From: Salipiger marinus
GTDB lineage: Bacteria; Pseudomonadota; Alphaproteobacteria; Rhodobacterales; Rhodobacteraceae
Length of the DNA stretch: 64,000 nt
Assembly: GCF_900100085.1 (NCBI RefSeq)
Contig: NZ_FNEJ01000021.1
Span: forward strand, 29,536 to 93,535
Direction of reading: 5' to 3'
Part shown: piece after piece, positions 43,726 through 53,158 of the stretch
Numbering within the stretch: position 1 is the first letter of the stretch
How the letters are laid out: each line of letters begins with the position of its first letter
Notes under the pieces: generated by a model
The model's input: only the letters and a program-made list of their open reading frames with translations
Told to the model about the DNA's origin: nothing
Databases searched by the model: none
Translations under genes and position numbers: made by a program

Positions 43726-44423
43726 GCCCAGTCTCCTTCCAGCTGCGCGCGGGTTTCGGCCACGGCCACCTCCCAGATGCGCGCCATGTCCTCGTCCGGC
43801 TTCTGGTAGACGCCGCCGTAATTGCCATCGCCGATCAGCGCACGCACCCCTGCGGCATTGCGGTCGCGCAGCCTGTCGAAGGGCACGAAGGGCTTCTGCT
43901 CCTGCGGCACGGGGCGGCCCGGCAGGCGGGTCCAGGGGAAATTCTCCATCCAGCTGGCATGGCTTGCCACGGGGTCGGTGGCCTGCACCGCCGCCCATGT
44001 CTGCGGCGCGCGCCACCAGTCGTGAAAGCGGCAGCGGGCGCCGGGATGATCCTGCATCCATTCCATGGTCACGGGCTGCACGGGGCTGTTGCCGCCATGG
44101 CCGTTGACGATCAGCACCCGGCGGAAGCCGGTGGCATAAAGGCTGTCCAGAATGTCGCGCACCAGCGCGGCATAGGTGGCCAGCCGCAGCGTGACCGTGC
44201 CGGGAAAGGCCATGAAATAGGGGGTCAGCCCGTAGGCCACCGCCGGAAACACCGGCACGCCCAAGGGCTCTGCGGCATCGGCTGCGACCTTTTCGGACAG
44301 GATGGAATCCACCGACAGGCTCAGATGCGCGTGCTGTTCGGTGCTGCCAAGCGGCAGGATGCAGCGGTCATCGCGTTCGAGCCAGGTTTCCACCTCGAAC
44401 CAGGTGCTTTCGGAGATCCTCAC
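43722..44423 (-). CDS. Creatininase family amidohydrolase
   Basis: This 233-residue protein shows the family's metal ligands: Glu and His in LGSTEQHAHL, Asp in SVDSIL, and His in VNGHGGNSPV. Family members cleave cyclic amides and formamides (creatinine, mycofactocin precursor, FAPy). The flanking genes suggest it opens or trims an amide during catabolism; creatinine itself is only one possibility. It overlaps the regulator gene by 4 bp. Confidence 0.88.
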   Translation of the reverse strand: MRISESTWFEVETWLERDDRCILPLGSTEQHAHLSLSVDSILSEKVAADAAEPLGVPVFPAVAYGLTPYFMAFPGTVTLRLATYAALVRDILDSLYATGFRRVLIVNGHGGNSPVQPVTMEWMQDHPGARCRFHDWWRAPQTWAAVQATDPVASHASWMENFPWTRLPGRPVPQEQKPFVPFDRLRDRNAAGVRALIGDGNYGGVYQKPDEDMARIWEVAVAETRAQLEGDWA

Positions 44424-45445
44424 AGCGTCGCTTCCTTCGTCTCTGTCCGGGAAAGGGTGTCCCCCCCGCGGCTGCGGCAGCTTTCGATCAGCGGCAGCAG
44501 TTCGGCGCGGATCGCCTGCGCGTCGGGGGTGTGGCGGTATTCGAATGCGGTCTGTCCGGGGCGCAGCCCGTCGCGCAGATATTCGGCGCCAGTCGCATAG
44601 ATCAGCACGCTGGCCCGGGCGATGCGGGCCTTGGCCTGCGTCTCGTCCTCGCCGCGGACCACGATGGCGACCTTGCTGACATGCGGCGCAAAGCGCGTGA
44701 TGTTGGCCTTCATGATGGTGACGAAGGACGGGAAATAGGAATAGGCGACCACCTCGGCCTCGGGGGGGATGGTGGCCAGCGCGACCCGCGTCGCCTCGTT
44801 GGGGATCAGCGTCAGGCCGGTGACCTCGATCCCCGGAAACAGCGCCCGCGCGCGCGGCAGCAGCGTGCGCGGGGCGATGACCAGATCCACGTCCCGCGGC
44901 GGGGCGCGGTCGATCTCGTCCAGCGTCACCGCCGTGATGGCGTCGCCGCCGCGCAGGTGTCGGCGGATGTCGGCGGCATAGGCTTCGGTGGCGTCGTGGA
45001 AATTCCCGACCATCAGCAGCCGCAGCGGCCGGGGCGGGCAGGGGCGGGCCATGGCCACGCGCGTGGCCAGTTCCGCCGTGTCCAGCCCGCAGGAGCGGCC
45101 CAGTTCGATGAGGTCTGCGATGGCCGCTTCCAGCGCGCGCAGCTTGTCGGGGGCGGGGACCACGGCGGAGGCGCTGACAAAGGTGCCCGAGCCCACGCGC
45201 CCCTCGATATGGCCCGCCGCCTGCAGCGCGGCATAGACGTTGGACACCGTCACCGGCGACAGCCGCAGCTTGCGCGCCAGCGCCCGCACCGAAGGCAGCC
45301 GCGCGCCCACCGGCAGCTCGCCAGAGGCGATGCCGAATTCCAGCGCGCCACGCAGCTGCACCGGCACGGCCACGGTCGAGTCGCGGTCGATGGCGGCGGT
45401 GATGCGCTCCAGCGCCTGATCAAGTTCTGCCTGTTTGTCACTCAT
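44420..45445 (-). CDS. GntR-family transcriptional regulator
   Basis: This 341-residue protein has an N-terminal GntR winged helix (residues about 25-90, with LPSVRALARKLRLSPVTVS and GRVGSGTFVS) and a 250-residue C-terminal domain. That domain looks like a periplasmic-binding-protein-type sensor (PRDVDLVIAPRTLLPRARAL, VVAYSYFPSFVTIMKANI) rather than UTRA or FCD. It heads the left-going hydrolase operon and is divergent from the peptide ABC transporter, so it probably controls both. A short palindrome AGTG-ATA-CACT touches its start codon at 45446. Confidence 0.88.
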   Translation of the reverse strand: MSDKQAELDQALERITAAIDRDSTVAVPVQLRGALEFGIASGELPVGARLPSVRALARKLRLSPVTVSNVYAALQAAGHIEGRVGSGTFVSASAVVPAPDKLRALEAAIADLIELGRSCGLDTAELATRVAMARPCPPRPLRLLMVGNFHDATEAYAADIRRHLRGGDAITAVTLDEIDRAPPRDVDLVIAPRTLLPRARALFPGIEVTGLTLIPNEATRVALATIPPEAEVVAYSYFPSFVTIMKANITRFAPHVSKVAIVVRGEDETQAKARIARASVLIYATGAEYLRDGLRPGQTAFEYRHTPDAQAIRAELLPLIESCRSRGGDTLSRTETKEATL

Positions 45446-45536
45446 AGTGATACACTGATGGAAAACATTTGACCCGGCAAGGGCATTAAATTGCGTAACA
45501 TGCGGCTGTGGCGCACGGAGTGTACTAATTTGCAGC

Positions 45537-45577
45537 TTGACCTGTCACAAAAGCGAGTCCTAGTGTTTCTGCATAAT
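45537..45577 (+). promoter_or_regulatory. Candidate promoter of the peptide ABC operon
   Basis: TTGACC at 45537-45542 is followed after 18 bp by TAGTGT at 45561-45566; a second AT-rich hexamer CATAAT is at 45572. Nearby are half-sites such as TGTAACACA (45578) and AGTGATACACT (45446) that may bind the divergent GntR regulator. A strong AAGGAGG ribosome site (45585) leads to the start at 45598. Confidence 0.45.
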
Positions 45578-45597
45578 GTAACACAAGGAGGTGGACG

Positions 45598-47169
45598 ATG
45601 ACATTGAAGCTCTTCCGGGTGGGGGTTGCCGCACTGGCGCTGACCGCTGCCGCACCTGCGGCGATGGCCGCCGATCTGGTGATCGGCCTGCGCGCCGGTC
45701 CTGATTCCATTGACCCGCACTGGTCCACGCTGGGCAGTCAGGCCGAGGCGCTGCGCCATGTCTTCGACACGCTGGTCGATGTGGACGAAACCCTGCAGCT
45801 CAAGCCCGGCCTCGCCGTCAGCTGGGAGCCGGTGGATGACACCACATGGGATTTCAAGCTGCGCGAAGGCGTGAAATTCCACGACGGCAGCGATTTCACC
45901 GCCGAAGATGCCAAGTTTTCCATCGAACGCATCCCCGCCGTCACCGGCCCGATGCCGATGACGCTTTACACCAAATACGTGGAGTCGGTGGAGGTCATCG
46001 ACGACTATACCCTGCGCGTCCACACCAAGGGCATCGCCCCCGCGCTGCCCAATGACTTCACCCGCCTGTTCGTGGTGCCCTCCGAAATCGGCATGGACGC
46101 GCGCAACGAGGAGTTCAACTCCGGCGAAGCCGCCATCGGCACCGGCCCCTACAAGTTCGTGTCGTGGCAGCCCAAGGGCGATATGGTGCTGTCGCGCAAC
46201 GCGGACTACTGGGGCGAGGCCCCGGCATGGGACAACGTCACGCGCCGTGAAATCCCCGACGATGCCGCCCGCGTGGCCGCGCTGCGGTCGGGGCAGGTGG
46301 ACATGATCAACTACGTCCCCGCCTCTGACGTGATCGCGATGGAGAACAATTCCGATGTGGAACTGTTCAAGGCGGATTCCATCTACATCCTGAACATCGC
46401 CCCTTCGGTGAAGGACGAAGAGCCGCAGCCGATCAAGGTCAACGGGCAGGAGGTCGACGGCAACCCGCTGCAGGATCTGCGCGTGCGCAAGGCCATGGAT
46501 CTGGCCATCAACCGCGACGTGCTGGTGAATGTGGTGCTGGAAGGTCTGGGCACCCCCGCGACGCAGCTGATGCCCGAAGGCTTCTTCGGCTATTCCGACA
46601 AGCTGGAAGCGCGGCCCTATGATCTGGAACAGGCGAAGGCGCTGCTGACCGAAGCAGGCTATCCGGACGGATTCGAGATCGACTTCACCTGCACCAACAA
46701 CCGCGTGCCCGGCGATGCCGTGGTCTGCGAGGCGCTGGCGCAGATGTGGTCCCGGCTGGGTCTGACCGTGAACGCGCAGGCGCTGAACGGCACCGTGTTC
46801 TTCCCTGCCGCCGCGCGCGAGGAATACACCATGACCATGTCGGCATGGGGCACCCTGACCGGCGAGGCCGCCTATACCTATGGCGCGCTGGTTCACACCA
46901 AGGACGCCGAGAAGGGCTTTGGCAACTTCAACCGCACCGGCTATTCCAACCCGGAATTTGACCGCGTGTTCGGCGAAGGCACCCAGACGCTGGACGAGGA
47001 CGCGCGCCGCGGCCTTTATGAAGAGGCGTCGGTCATCGCGATGGAAGACCGCGCGCTGATCCCGACGGTGATCCTGCAGTCGGTCTGGGCCGCCAAGTCC
47101 GGTCTGGTCGATTTCCTGCCGCGCACCGATCAGGAAACCCGCGCCTACGCGATCACCCCCGCAGAGTGA
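45598..47169 (+). CDS. Peptide ABC transporter substrate-binding protein (SBP family 5)
   Basis: This 523-residue protein has a signal peptide (cut near residue 24, AMA-ADL) and the SBP_bac_5 (DppA/OppA/NikA) fold, including RAGPDSIDPHWSTLGSQAE and the WDFKLREGVKFHDGSDFTAED signature. It would bind a peptide-like ligand in the periplasm. Two tandem GC hairpins follow it before the permease, which often lifts the level of binding protein over permease. It is the first gene of the right-going operon. Confidence 0.93.
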   Translation: MTLKLFRVGVAALALTAAAPAAMAADLVIGLRAGPDSIDPHWSTLGSQAEALRHVFDTLVDVDETLQLKPGLAVSWEPVDDTTWDFKLREGVKFHDGSDFTAEDAKFSIERIPAVTGPMPMTLYTKYVESVEVIDDYTLRVHTKGIAPALPNDFTRLFVVPSEIGMDARNEEFNSGEAAIGTGPYKFVSWQPKGDMVLSRNADYWGEAPAWDNVTRREIPDDAARVAALRSGQVDMINYVPASDVIAMENNSDVELFKADSIYILNIAPSVKDEEPQPIKVNGQEVDGNPLQDLRVRKAMDLAINRDVLVNVVLEGLGTPATQLMPEGFFGYSDKLEARPYDLEQAKALLTEAGYPDGFEIDFTCTNNRVPGDAVVCEALAQMWSRLGLTVNAQALNGTVFFPAAAREEYTMTMSAWGTLTGEAAYTYGALVHTKDAEKGFGNFNRTGYSNPEFDRVFGEGTQTLDEDARRGLYEEASVIAMEDRALIPTVILQSVWAAKSGLVDFLPRTDQETRAYAITPAE

Positions 47170-47214
47170 CCGTGTTCCCCGGTGCGCGCCCGTCGCGGAC
47201 CGGGGCCCATCCTG

Positions 47215-47263
47215 ACGGGGGCTGAAGCCCCCGTTCCCCGCGCCTCCCCGCCTTGGGAGGCGC
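47215..47263 (+). other. Tandem intercistronic hairpins
   Basis: ACGGGGGCT-GA-AGCCCCCGT at 47215-47234 and GCGCCTCCC-CGCCTT-GGGAGGCGC at 47240-47263 lie between the binding-protein and permease genes. There is no T-run, so they probably stabilise the upstream message or slow transcription in part rather than stop it. Confidence 0.6.
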
Positions 47264-47287
47264 CATCCCGCAGGAGGCAGAGGCTTC

Positions 47288-48262
47288 ATGACCGGATTTC
47301 TTCTTACGCGGCTGGCGCAGGCCGTTCTTGTCGTCTTTGCCATGTCGGTGCTGGTCTTTGTCGGGGTCTATGCCATCGGCAACCCCATCGACGTGCTGAT
47401 CGACCCCGGCGCCACGCAGGCGATCCGCGAGCAGCTGATCCGGCAATACGGTCTGGATCTGCCGCTCTGGCAGCAATACGTCACCTTCCTGTCCAATGTG
47501 GCGCAGGGCGATCTGGGCCGGTCGATGGTCTATAACGTCTCCGTCACCAGCCTTGTCTTCTCGCGCCTGCCCGCGACGCTGGAACTGGTGCTGGTGTCTG
47601 TCACCCTCGCCACGGTCATCGGCATTCCCGCAGGGCTCTGGGCGGGCTACCGTCCCGAAAGCTGGGGCGCCAAGGCGATCATGGCGCTGTCGGTGCTGGG
47701 CTTTTCCGTGCCGACCTTCTGGATCGGCATGCTGCTGATCATGGGCTTTGCGGTGGAACTGGGCTGGCTCCCTTCCGGCGGGCGCGGCCCCGAGGCCACG
47801 GTTTTCGGCATCACCACCTCGCTTGCCACGGGCAAGGGCTGGGCGCATGTGATCCTGCCCGCGCTGAACCTGTCGCTGTTCAAGATGGGGCTGCTGATCC
47901 GGCTGACCCGCGCCGGCATGGTCGAGGCAATGCGCACCGATTACGTCAAGTTCGCCCGCGCGCAGGGGCTGCCCGACCGCCAGATCGTGCTGCGCCATGT
48001 GCTGCCCAACATCTCCATCCCCATCGTCACGGTGTTCGGGCTGGAACTGGGCTCCACGCTGGCTTTCGCCGTGGTGACCGAAAGCGTCTTCAACTGGCCC
48101 GGCGTCGGCAAGCTCATCATCGATTCCATCCTGCAGCTCGATCGCCCGGTGATGGTGTCCTACCTGATCTTCGTGGTGATCCTGTTCGTGATGATCAACC
48201 TCGCCGTCGATCTGATTCAGGCGCGGCTTGATCCGCGCATCCGTCTGAAAGGAGGCCGGTAA
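47288..48262 (+). CDS. Dipeptide-type ABC transporter permease (DppB family)
   Basis: This 324-residue membrane protein has an N-terminal DppB/OppB extracytoplasmic domain and six membrane segments. The conserved EAA loop that docks the ATPase is visible as DYVKFARAQGLPDRQIVLRH. It ends one base before the next permease gene. Confidence 0.93.
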   Translation: MTGFLLTRLAQAVLVVFAMSVLVFVGVYAIGNPIDVLIDPGATQAIREQLIRQYGLDLPLWQQYVTFLSNVAQGDLGRSMVYNVSVTSLVFSRLPATLELVLVSVTLATVIGIPAGLWAGYRPESWGAKAIMALSVLGFSVPTFWIGMLLIMGFAVELGWLPSGGRGPEATVFGITTSLATGKGWAHVILPALNLSLFKMGLLIRLTRAGMVEAMRTDYVKFARAQGLPDRQIVLRHVLPNISIPIVTVFGLELGSTLAFAVVTESVFNWPGVGKLIIDSILQLDRPVMVSYLIFVVILFVMINLAVDLIQARLDPRIRLKGGR

Positions 48263-49201
48263 ATGTCCGACACGCTGAGCCCCACAAGCTCCACCGCCGC
48301 CGTGCCCTCGGCACCGCCGCTTGACAGCCGCGCCACAAGGCTGCGCCATTTCTGGGCCGATTACCGGCGTTCGCCCGCGGCGCTGCTGTCGCTGCTGGTG
48401 ATCGTGGTGCTGCTGGTCCTGTCCTTTGGCGCGCCGCTGCTGGCGCCGCAAGATCCCTATGACATGGCGGCGCTGGACTGGCTTGATGCCTTCCTGCGCC
48501 CCGGTGAGGTCGGATCGGGCGGCTACACCCATCTGCTGGGCACCGACAATGCCGGGCGCGACATGCTGTCGGCGATCTTTTACGGGCTGCGCACCAGCTT
48601 CGTCATCGGGCTGTCGGCCTGCGCGCTGGCGCTGGCTGTGGGCATCGTGGTCGGGCTGACCGCCGCCTATTTCGGCGGCCGGATCGAGGCGGTGCTGATG
48701 CGCGTCGTCGACCTGCAGCTGGCCATGCCCGCGATCCTGCTGGCGCTGGTTCTGGTGGCCATTCTGGGGCAGGGGGTGGCGCAGATCATCCTTGCGCTGG
48801 TGGTGGCCCAATATGCCTATTTCGCGCGCACCACTCACGGAGCTGCGAAAGTCGAGCGGGGTAAGGACTATATCGAGGCCGCCCGCTCGACACCCTTGTC
48901 CACCGGGCGGGTGCTGTTCCGCCACCTGCTGCCCAACGTGCTGCCGCCGCTGATCGTGGTGGCCACGGTGCAGGTGGCCAGCGCCATCGCGCTGGAGGCG
49001 ACGCTGAGCTTTCTGGGGGTGGGCCTGCCGCTGACCGAGCCGTCGCTGGGCTCGCTCATTTCCAACGGGTTCAAATACATCCATTCCGACCGCGCATGGC
49101 TGTCGATCTATCCGGGGCTGTTTCTCATGGTCACTGTTGTCGCCATCAATCTTGTGGGCGATCAGGTCCGCACCCTGCTTGACCCGCGGCGCGCGACATG
49201 A
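48263..49201 (+). CDS. Dipeptide-type ABC transporter permease (DppC family)
   Basis: This 312-residue membrane protein has the OppC N-terminal region followed by HLLGTDNAGRDMLSAIFYGLRTS and an EAA loop (KDYIEAARSTPLSTGRVLFRH). It forms the membrane channel with the DppB-like protein. Its stop overlaps the first ATPase start. Confidence 0.93.
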   Translation: MSDTLSPTSSTAAVPSAPPLDSRATRLRHFWADYRRSPAALLSLLVIVVLLVLSFGAPLLAPQDPYDMAALDWLDAFLRPGEVGSGGYTHLLGTDNAGRDMLSAIFYGLRTSFVIGLSACALALAVGIVVGLTAAYFGGRIEAVLMRVVDLQLAMPAILLALVLVAILGQGVAQIILALVVAQYAYFARTTHGAAKVERGKDYIEAARSTPLSTGRVLFRHLLPNVLPPLIVVATVQVASAIALEATLSFLGVGLPLTEPSLGSLISNGFKYIHSDRAWLSIYPGLFLMVTVVAINLVGDQVRTLLDPRRAT

Positions 49202-50166
49202 CCGCGGCACTGCAGGTCCGGGGCCTGACCACCCGGTTCGACACCCGCGCAGGCGCCGTCACGGCGGTGAATGACGTAAGCTTCTCCGTGGATCCCGGGC
49301 GCATCATGGGGCTGGTGGGGGAAAGCGGGTCCGGCAAATCCGTCACCGGCTTTTCCATCCTTGGCCTGATCGAGGCGCCGGGCCGGGTCACCGGCGGCGA
49401 GGTGCTGGTGGAGGGGCAGGATCTGCGCGCCCTGCCGCCGGACGAGATGCGCCGCATGCGCGGGCGCAAGGTGGCGATGGTGTTTCAGGATCCGATGATG
49501 ACCCTGAACCCGGTGCTGCGTGTCGGCGACCAGATGGCCATGGCGGTGCAGGTGCATGACCGCGTCAGCCGCCGCGCCGCATGGGACCGTGCGCGCAGCG
49601 CGCTGGAAACCGTGGGCATTCCCGCCCCCGGCGAACGGCTCATGGCCTATCCGCACCAGCTGTCGGGGGGGATGCGCCAGCGCGTCGCCATCGCCACGGC
49701 GCTGCTGCACCAGCCCGCCGTCATCATCGCGGACGAGCCGACCACCGCGCTCGACGTGTCGATCCAAGGCCAGATCCTTGCCGAGGTGCGGCGTCTGGCC
49801 GATGACACCGGCACCGCCATCGTCTGGGTCAGCCATGACCTTGCCGTGGTCTCCAGCCTCGCCGACGAGATCTGCGTGATGTATGCCGGGCGCATCGTCG
49901 AAAGCGGCCCGGCAGAGCGGGTGATCGCCGCCCCCCGCCATCCCTATACGCGCGGGCTCATCGCCTCGGTGCCGTCAAGCCATGCGCCGGGGGGGCGCCT
50001 GCCGCAGATCCCCGGATCGACCCCGCAGCTGTCCAGCCTGCCCGCAGGCTGCCCGTTCCGCCCGCGCTGCGACCGCGCGACGGATCTGTGCGTGACCGAA
50101 CCGCCGCGCGTGGCGGCGGCGGGCCGCACCGTGCTGTGCCATCACCCGCTGGAGGTTGCGCCATGA
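49198..50166 (+). CDS. Peptide ABC transporter ATP-binding protein (DppD family)
   Basis: This 322-residue ATPase has Walker A GESGSGKS, signature LSGGMRQR, Walker B VIIADEPTTALD and the C-terminal oligopeptide-transporter domain with the cysteine cluster (GCPFRPRCDRATDLC) that can hold a 4Fe-4S cluster in DppD-type subunits. It overlaps its neighbours by 4 bp on both sides. Confidence 0.93.
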   Translation: MTAALQVRGLTTRFDTRAGAVTAVNDVSFSVDPGRIMGLVGESGSGKSVTGFSILGLIEAPGRVTGGEVLVEGQDLRALPPDEMRRMRGRKVAMVFQDPMMTLNPVLRVGDQMAMAVQVHDRVSRRAAWDRARSALETVGIPAPGERLMAYPHQLSGGMRQRVAIATALLHQPAVIIADEPTTALDVSIQGQILAEVRRLADDTGTAIVWVSHDLAVVSSLADEICVMYAGRIVESGPAERVIAAPRHPYTRGLIASVPSSHAPGGRLPQIPGSTPQLSSLPAGCPFRPRCDRATDLCVTEPPRVAAAGRTVLCHHPLEVAP

Positions 50167-51185
50167 GCCTGTTGACCATCGATCATGTGTCCAAACGCTT
50201 CACCCGCCCCACCGGAGCCATCGTGCGCGGCCTGGAAAAGCTGCGCGGCCAGACCCCCAAGCGCACCGTCCACGCGCTGACCGACGTGTCGCTGGAGGTG
50301 GCGCGCGGCGAGGTGCTGGGCATCGTGGGGGAATCCGGCTGTGGCAAATCCACGCTGGGCCGCATCGTGGCGGGCATCTACGCCCCCAGCGACGGCGCGG
50401 TGACGCTGGATGGCGCACCTGTCGCGCGGGAAAGCCGCGGCACCGTCGACAAGCTGACGACGCGGGTGCAGATGATCCATCAGGATCCCTTCGCCTCGCT
50501 CAACCCGCGCATGAAGGTGGGGGAGACCATCGCCGAAGGTCCGCGCCAGCACGGGCTGATCCCCGCGCCCGACCTGCGCGACCGCGTGGCGGCGCTGCTG
50601 TCGCAGGTGGGGCTGGAACCCGCCTATGCCGATCGGCTGCCGCATCAGTTTTCCGGTGGGCAGCGCCAGCGCATCGCCATTGCCCGCGCGCTGGCCATGC
50701 AGCCCGACCTTCTGGTGCTCGACGAGGCGGTGGCCTCGCTCGACGTGTCGATTCAGGCGCAGGTTTTGAACCTGTTTCTGGATCTGCGCCGCGATCTCGA
50801 TCTGACCGCGCTGTTCATCAGCCATGACCTGTCGGTGGTGCGGCATGTGTCGGACCGGGTGGCGATCATGTATCTGGGCCGCGTGGTGGAACTGGCCCCG
50901 GTGGCGCCGCTTTATGACGCGCCGCAGCATCCCTATACGCAGGCGCTGTTTGCCTCCGTTCCCCGGCTGGGGGAGGGACGGGCGAGGTTTCATCCGATCA
51001 AGGGCGAGATCCCTTCGCCGCTGGACCCGCCGCCCGGCTGCGCCTTTCATCCGCGCTGCCCCTTCGCGGGTCCGCGCTGCCGCACCGAGGTGCCGCGCCT
51101 GAAACCCCACGACAGCCGCGCCGTCGCCTGCCATCTGCACGATGGCGGCACCGGCGCCACCACCGGCACAAGCGAGGCCGCATGA
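50163..51185 (+). CDS. Peptide ABC transporter ATP-binding protein (DppF family)
   Basis: This 340-residue ATPase has Walker A GESGCGKST, signature FSGGQRQR and a Walker B that reads VLDEAVASLD, with Ala in place of the usual Pro after the catalytic Glu. The C-terminal cysteine cluster (GCAFHPRCPFAGPRC) is kept. The ATG at 50163 is chosen because it overlaps the upstream stop; longer starts lie inside the previous gene. Its stop overlaps the carboxypeptidase start by 4 bp. Confidence 0.92.
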   Translation: MSLLTIDHVSKRFTRPTGAIVRGLEKLRGQTPKRTVHALTDVSLEVARGEVLGIVGESGCGKSTLGRIVAGIYAPSDGAVTLDGAPVARESRGTVDKLTTRVQMIHQDPFASLNPRMKVGETIAEGPRQHGLIPAPDLRDRVAALLSQVGLEPAYADRLPHQFSGGQRQRIAIARALAMQPDLLVLDEAVASLDVSIQAQVLNLFLDLRRDLDLTALFISHDLSVVRHVSDRVAIMYLGRVVELAPVAPLYDAPQHPYTQALFASVPRLGEGRARFHPIKGEIPSPLDPPPGCAFHPRCPFAGPRCRTEVPRLKPHDSRAVACHLHDGGTGATTGTSEAA

Positions 51186-52675
51186 CTGATCTTGATGCGC
51201 GCGTGGCGCGCCTGAATGACATCCTGTCCACCGTCAACCTGCTGAGCTGGGACAGCCGCGTGACCATGCCTGCGGGCGGGGCGGAAACGCGCGGCCACCA
51301 GATCGCCACGCTGAAACGCATCGCGCGCGACATGCTGCTGGATCCGGCCATGGCCGACGCCGCCGAGGCCGCGCGCGAGGCCGCGACCGATCCCGTGGCG
51401 CGCCGGGGGGCAGAGGCGGTGCTGGCCGCCCGCGACTGGCACGCGCGTCTGCCGGAGGCGCTGCTGAGCGCGCGCGACGAGGCGTCGATCACCGCGCGGC
51501 TGGCATGGGCCGAAGCGCGGGAGAAGGGCGATTTTGCGCTGTTCCGTCCGCATCTGGAAACCATCGTGGCGCAGGCGCGCGAGATGGCGCAGGCGCTGGG
51601 GCCGGTGGATCATCCGTATGACGCGCTGCTGCCGATCTATGAGCCCGGCGAAACCGCCGCCTCGCTGACTGCACTTTTTGACCGGCTGGCCGAGGGGCTG
51701 CGCCCCATCCTTGACACCGCGCTGGGCCGCCCGCAGCCGCGCACCGATTTCCTGACCCGGGGCTTTGCCGTGGAGAAGCAGCAGGCCTTCTGCCGCCAGA
51801 TCGCGGCGGAGCTGGGCTATGACTTCACGCGGGGGCGGCTGGACACCACCATCCACCCGTTCGAGATCAGCTTCACCCGGCAGGACGTGCGCATCACCTC
51901 GCGCTGGCGGCCCGACTGGCTGCCCATGGCGATCTTCGGCACCATCCATGAAACCGGGCACGCGCTTTATGAACAGGGCGTGGATCCGGTGCACACGCGC
52001 GGCGCCCATGCCACCGACATGATCGGGCTTTACGCGGTGGGCGGCACCAGCTTCGGCATGCATGAAAGCCAGTCGCGGCTTCTGGAAAACCATGTGGGCC
52101 GGTCCCGCGCCTTCTGGGAGCGGCATTTCGGCACGCTGCGCGCGCAGTTCCCCGAGGAACTGGCCGATGTCGATGCCGAAACCTTCACGGCGGGCGTCAA
52201 TGCCGTGCGTCCCGGCTTCGTGCGGGTGGAGGCGGACGAGCTGACCTATGACGTCCACATCCTGCTGCGGGTGCGGCTGGAACTGGCGCTGCTCGACGGC
52301 TCGCTGGAGGTGGCGGATCTGCCCGCCGCGTGGAACGAGGCGATGAAGCGCGATCTGGGGCTGACCGTGCCCGAGGACGGGGTGACGGGCTGCCTGCAGG
52401 ACGTGCACTGGTCCTCCGGCTATCTGGGGTCTTTCCCGACCTATACGCTGGGCAACCTCACCGCCGCGTCGATCATGGCGCGGCTGGCCGAGGCTGATCC
52501 GCAGGTGGGGCAGGGGCTGGATCAGGGCGACACCGCGCCGCTGCGCGCGGTGCTGGCCGACAAGGTCTGGCGCCATGGCCGCAGCCTGAGCCGGGCCGAG
52601 CTTCTGGCGCAGATGGGCGGTGATGCCGCCGATCCGCAGCCCTATCTGGATTATCTGGCGGCCAAGTTCGGCTGA
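51182..52675 (+). CDS. Carboxypeptidase Taq (M32 family metallopeptidase)
   Basis: This 497-residue protein has the zinc motif HETGH at residues 256-260 and the M32 signatures DVRITSRW (about 235) and an HESQSR-like segment. It removes C-terminal residues from peptides in the cytoplasm. It overlaps the last ABC subunit by 4 bp, so it should process what that transporter imports. Confidence 0.93.
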   Translation: MTDLDARVARLNDILSTVNLLSWDSRVTMPAGGAETRGHQIATLKRIARDMLLDPAMADAAEAAREAATDPVARRGAEAVLAARDWHARLPEALLSARDEASITARLAWAEAREKGDFALFRPHLETIVAQAREMAQALGPVDHPYDALLPIYEPGETAASLTALFDRLAEGLRPILDTALGRPQPRTDFLTRGFAVEKQQAFCRQIAAELGYDFTRGRLDTTIHPFEISFTRQDVRITSRWRPDWLPMAIFGTIHETGHALYEQGVDPVHTRGAHATDMIGLYAVGGTSFGMHESQSRLLENHVGRSRAFWERHFGTLRAQFPEELADVDAETFTAGVNAVRPGFVRVEADELTYDVHILLRVRLELALLDGSLEVADLPAAWNEAMKRDLGLTVPEDGVTGCLQDVHWSSGYLGSFPTYTLGNLTAASIMARLAEADPQVGQGLDQGDTAPLRAVLADKVWRHGRSLSRAELLAQMGGDAADPQPYLDYLAAKFG

Positions 52676-52687
52676 GCCTGAACTGCC

Positions 52688-53158
52688 TCAGACGGGGGAC
52701 AGCGGGATGGGCCGCTGTTCCTCGATCGCCTCCATGGCGAAATGCGAGGTGACGGTTTCCAGCTCCACCTTGGAAATCAGCCGCTTGTAGCACAGGTCGT
52801 AGCTGGCCATGTCGCGGGTCACGATCTTCAGCAGGTAATCGTATTCGCCGCCGATCCGGAAAAAATCCACCACATCCTCGATGGTGGAGACATGTTTGCG
52901 GAACGTGTCCAGCCATTGCGCCGAATGGTGCCGGGTGCGGATCATCACGAAGACCACCAGCCCCGCACCCAGCCGGTCACGGTCCAGCACCACGGTATGG
53001 TTGCGGATCACGCCTGCCGCCTCCAAGGCCTTGAGCCTGCGCCAGCAGGCGTTCTGCGACAGGCCGACGCGGTCGGACAGCGCCCGCTGCGACTGCGAGG
53101 CGTCGCGCTGAAGCTCTTCAAGGATGCGGCAATCAAGTCTGTCGAGTTTTAGGGTCAT
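52688..53158 (-). CDS. Lrp/AsnC-family transcriptional regulator
   Basis: This 156-residue protein has an N-terminal winged helix (LDRLDCRILEELQRDASQSQ, then LSDRVGLSQNACWRRLKALE) and a C-terminal RAM ligand domain (YDYLLKIVTRDMASYD). Such regulators sense amino acids. The ATG at 53158 gives the standard length. It converges on the M32 gene and faces away from the MFS gene and the opine-type operon, which it may control. Confidence 0.92.
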   Translation of the reverse strand: MTLKLDRLDCRILEELQRDASQSQRALSDRVGLSQNACWRRLKALEAAGVIRNHTVVLDRDRLGAGLVVFVMIRTRHHSAQWLDTFRKHVSTIEDVVDFFRIGGEYDYLLKIVTRDMASYDLCYKRLISKVELETVTSHFAMEAIEEQRPIPLSPV

